Program-made: the position numbers and the translations under genes
From: Epiperipatus broadwayi
Taxonomy: Eukaryota > Onychophora > Udeonychophora > Euonychophora > Peripatidae
Assembly: GCA_028023455.1 (NCBI GenBank)
Contig: JAQFVV010000018.1
Coordinates: forward strand, 8,974,679-9,038,678
Length of the DNA stretch: 64,000 nucleotides
Reading direction: 5' to 3'
Notes under the pieces: generated by a model
The model's input: the letters and a program-made list of their open reading frames with translations, nothing else
Database searches by the model: none
Told to the model about the DNA's origin: nothing
Shown: piece after piece, positions 62,555 through 64,000 of the stretch
Layout: the number at the start of each line of letters is the position of its first letter
How positions within the stretch are numbered: the stretch's first letter is position 1

Positions 62555-64000
62555 TGTAACCGCCCGCGACCGTGGCAACCACCACTACCTTCGCTACTCC
62601 TTGCTTGACGATTCCTTTTTTTGTTGGCACCCGCTGTGTTCTTCCGTCCGGGGATTACATGATGTTCTGTGACGATAATTTCTAACACCTATACACGTAC
62701 GCTTTATTTATTTTATACATAGATTCGAATCGAATCCCAGTAATAGGCGCCAGGAGAACTTTTAGAAGAGTCCGCCACGTATGTGCATAAGCCCACTCAA
62801 TTATATCACAAAACATGCCCGTGCCTCGCTCCAGTCGGAAACATGAAACGAACACAGCCACAATTACCCTTCACACTACCTCCGTTATTATAATCATAGA
62901 AAGGCCCGCCCTACATCCCACAGAACAAATTAATCCAACTTAACTTTAGTCAAAAAAAAACATCACGACATAAGCATAAAATCAATAAAATCCCACCCCC
63001 AAAATATCAACTACATTCATTTCCATACAAACAAATTTACGCTAAAGCATTCATTCCGATATATATAAATTTATGTTGAAATTCCAAGCAATTAAATAAC
63101 AAAAAAAATTAGCTACATAAATATTTATTTAATCTGTTTAATAATGATTAACGCAGGTATGTGATCGGCAAGCCGAGACAATTAACGGTAAACTTCAAAT
63201 TACTTTGCACATATTATTTCAGACTGTTGATCAGTCGGCAAATTTATTAGGTAAAAAAATTCTCGAACTGTTCATAAATGATTAATATTAATTATACTGT
63301 TTTAGATTAATGTCTTTCTAATAGTTCTGGATATAAAAGTTATTTCTTTAAGTGCACAATTGAATATAACAAATTTTACGATAGCTACCTGTGAAATGTA
63401 GAACGACTGTAATGGGATCCTGAGCGAAGATTATTCTTTAATGATGTATTCCGGCGATTTGCGCGGTCTCCAAGCGAGCGTGGTCCTAATATGAGGTTCT
63501 CCGGTGGTATGAGCATCTTGATGGCAATCAGCTGGACTGGACGCGGAGGTCCGGCGGTCAAGCCGCGAATTCTATATTCAGCAACGCATGGCAGTTAGAT
63601 TCATAACGTCTAATAAAAATCAAGTCTCTTAATAATCTCTCAAAAGAAGAGCACAAAACTGTCTTCTGAAAACGCTGTTCGGCCTTTTTGATCTTTGCCT
63701 TCACGCCCTCACACCTTGAATTTTTCTCCTCCAATCAATCCCATGCACCTGTGAGTCCCTTTATTTGATAAGTCCATCGCGTGTCAGCTCAACTCCGAGA
63801 TTTCTGGGATTGTTGACATTAGTTTGGAATTTAACCGTTTTTCTTAGGTATTGTTTCTCTGGGGACAGAAATCTGAGTCGTACAATAGCGGTGTACACTT
63901 TCTCACACCTCTGTTTCTAATTTTGGCTTGTTTTATCTCGGCGTACCAGCACATATCCTGCCTATTGTTTCAATTTCTAATTTTACATTTACTAATTACG
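62555..64000 (-). repeat. 5' LTR, truncated by the window edge
   Basis: Begins (in plus coordinates) with TGTAAC and repeats 56148-57591 base for base, apart from substitutions matching 56153, 56172, 56174, 57115 and 57259 and two single-base insertions near 63612-63617. About 400 bases, which on the sense strand include the U3/promoter end, lie outside the window. Confidence 0.95.

Larger units (their letters stand above)
56148..64000 (-). mobile_element. Ty3/gypsy LTR retrotransposon, near-complete and young
   Basis: The minus-strand element consists of 5' LTR (62555 to beyond the window), PBS, leader, gag, pol, polypurine tract and 3' LTR (56148-57991). Extrapolating the LTR length, it would end near 64400. 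The coding order protease, reverse transcriptase, RNase H, integrase within pol is that of Ty3/gypsy (Metaviridae). No envelope-like frame lies between pol and the 3' LTR (only 65 bases). Compared over about 1446 bases, the two LTRs differ by five substitutions and two single-base indels. The element is far more G+C-rich than its host region. Confidence 0.95.

Overview
This is an AT-rich stretch of animal nuclear DNA (visibly about three quarters A+T outside the last 8 kb). It is dominated by transposable elements and their remnants, and I could identify no host protein-coding gene, rRNA gene or true tRNA gene. The content points to an invertebrate metazoan: tRNA-headed SINEs, RTE-like and other LINE remnants, a hAT transposase remnant of the KIAA1586/ZBED-like class, many foldback (palindromic) elements and a Ty3/gypsy retrotransposon. 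The lineage cannot be fixed from this window alone.

Layout. Positions 1-2787 are featureless AT-rich DNA. 2788-3885 hold three tandem units (the third partial) of a roughly 330-bp repeat followed by a fourth unit in inverse orientation. The same tRNA-derived SINE family occurs at 6.3, 10.8-11.3 (two copies head to head), 17.2, 18.1, 41.6-41.9 (two opposed pieces) and 45.1 kb. Between about 7.9 and 10.7 kb the DNA has more CpG and contains promoter-like motifs, a perfect hairpin and a 36-bp exact tandem duplication that looks like back-to-back splice sites. It is the best candidate for host regulatory or exonic DNA. LINE fragments lie at 7.3, 25.7, 38.1-39.1, 46.2-46.8 and 50.4 kb. Foldback elements of at least two families lie at 27.7-28.6, 30.4-30.9, 32.4-32.9, 32.95-33.1 and 36.96-37.6 kb. 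A 1441-bp element with about 54-bp terminal inverted repeats and near-identical 8-bp flanks occupies 47654-49094. A decayed hAT transposase gene (51.8-54.0 kb, minus strand) is split by a 434-bp palindromic element.

From 56148 to the right edge lies a young, apparently intact Ty3/gypsy LTR retrotransposon on the minus strand. Its 3' LTR is 56148-57991, its 5' LTR starts at 62555 and runs out of the window, and gag is joined to pol by a -1 frame overlap. Protease, reverse transcriptase, RNase H and integrase motifs are all present without stops. Over the portion of the LTRs that can be compared I count five substitutions and two single-base indels. This element is the only sequence here with long convincing reading frames, and it is far richer in G+C than its surroundings.

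Gag supplies the particle protein, and pol (made by frameshifting) supplies the enzymes. The PBS and polypurine tract flanking the internal region would prime the two cDNA strands, and integrase would insert the product. The SINEs would depend on a LINE for mobilisation; whether any LINE seen here was the partner cannot be told.
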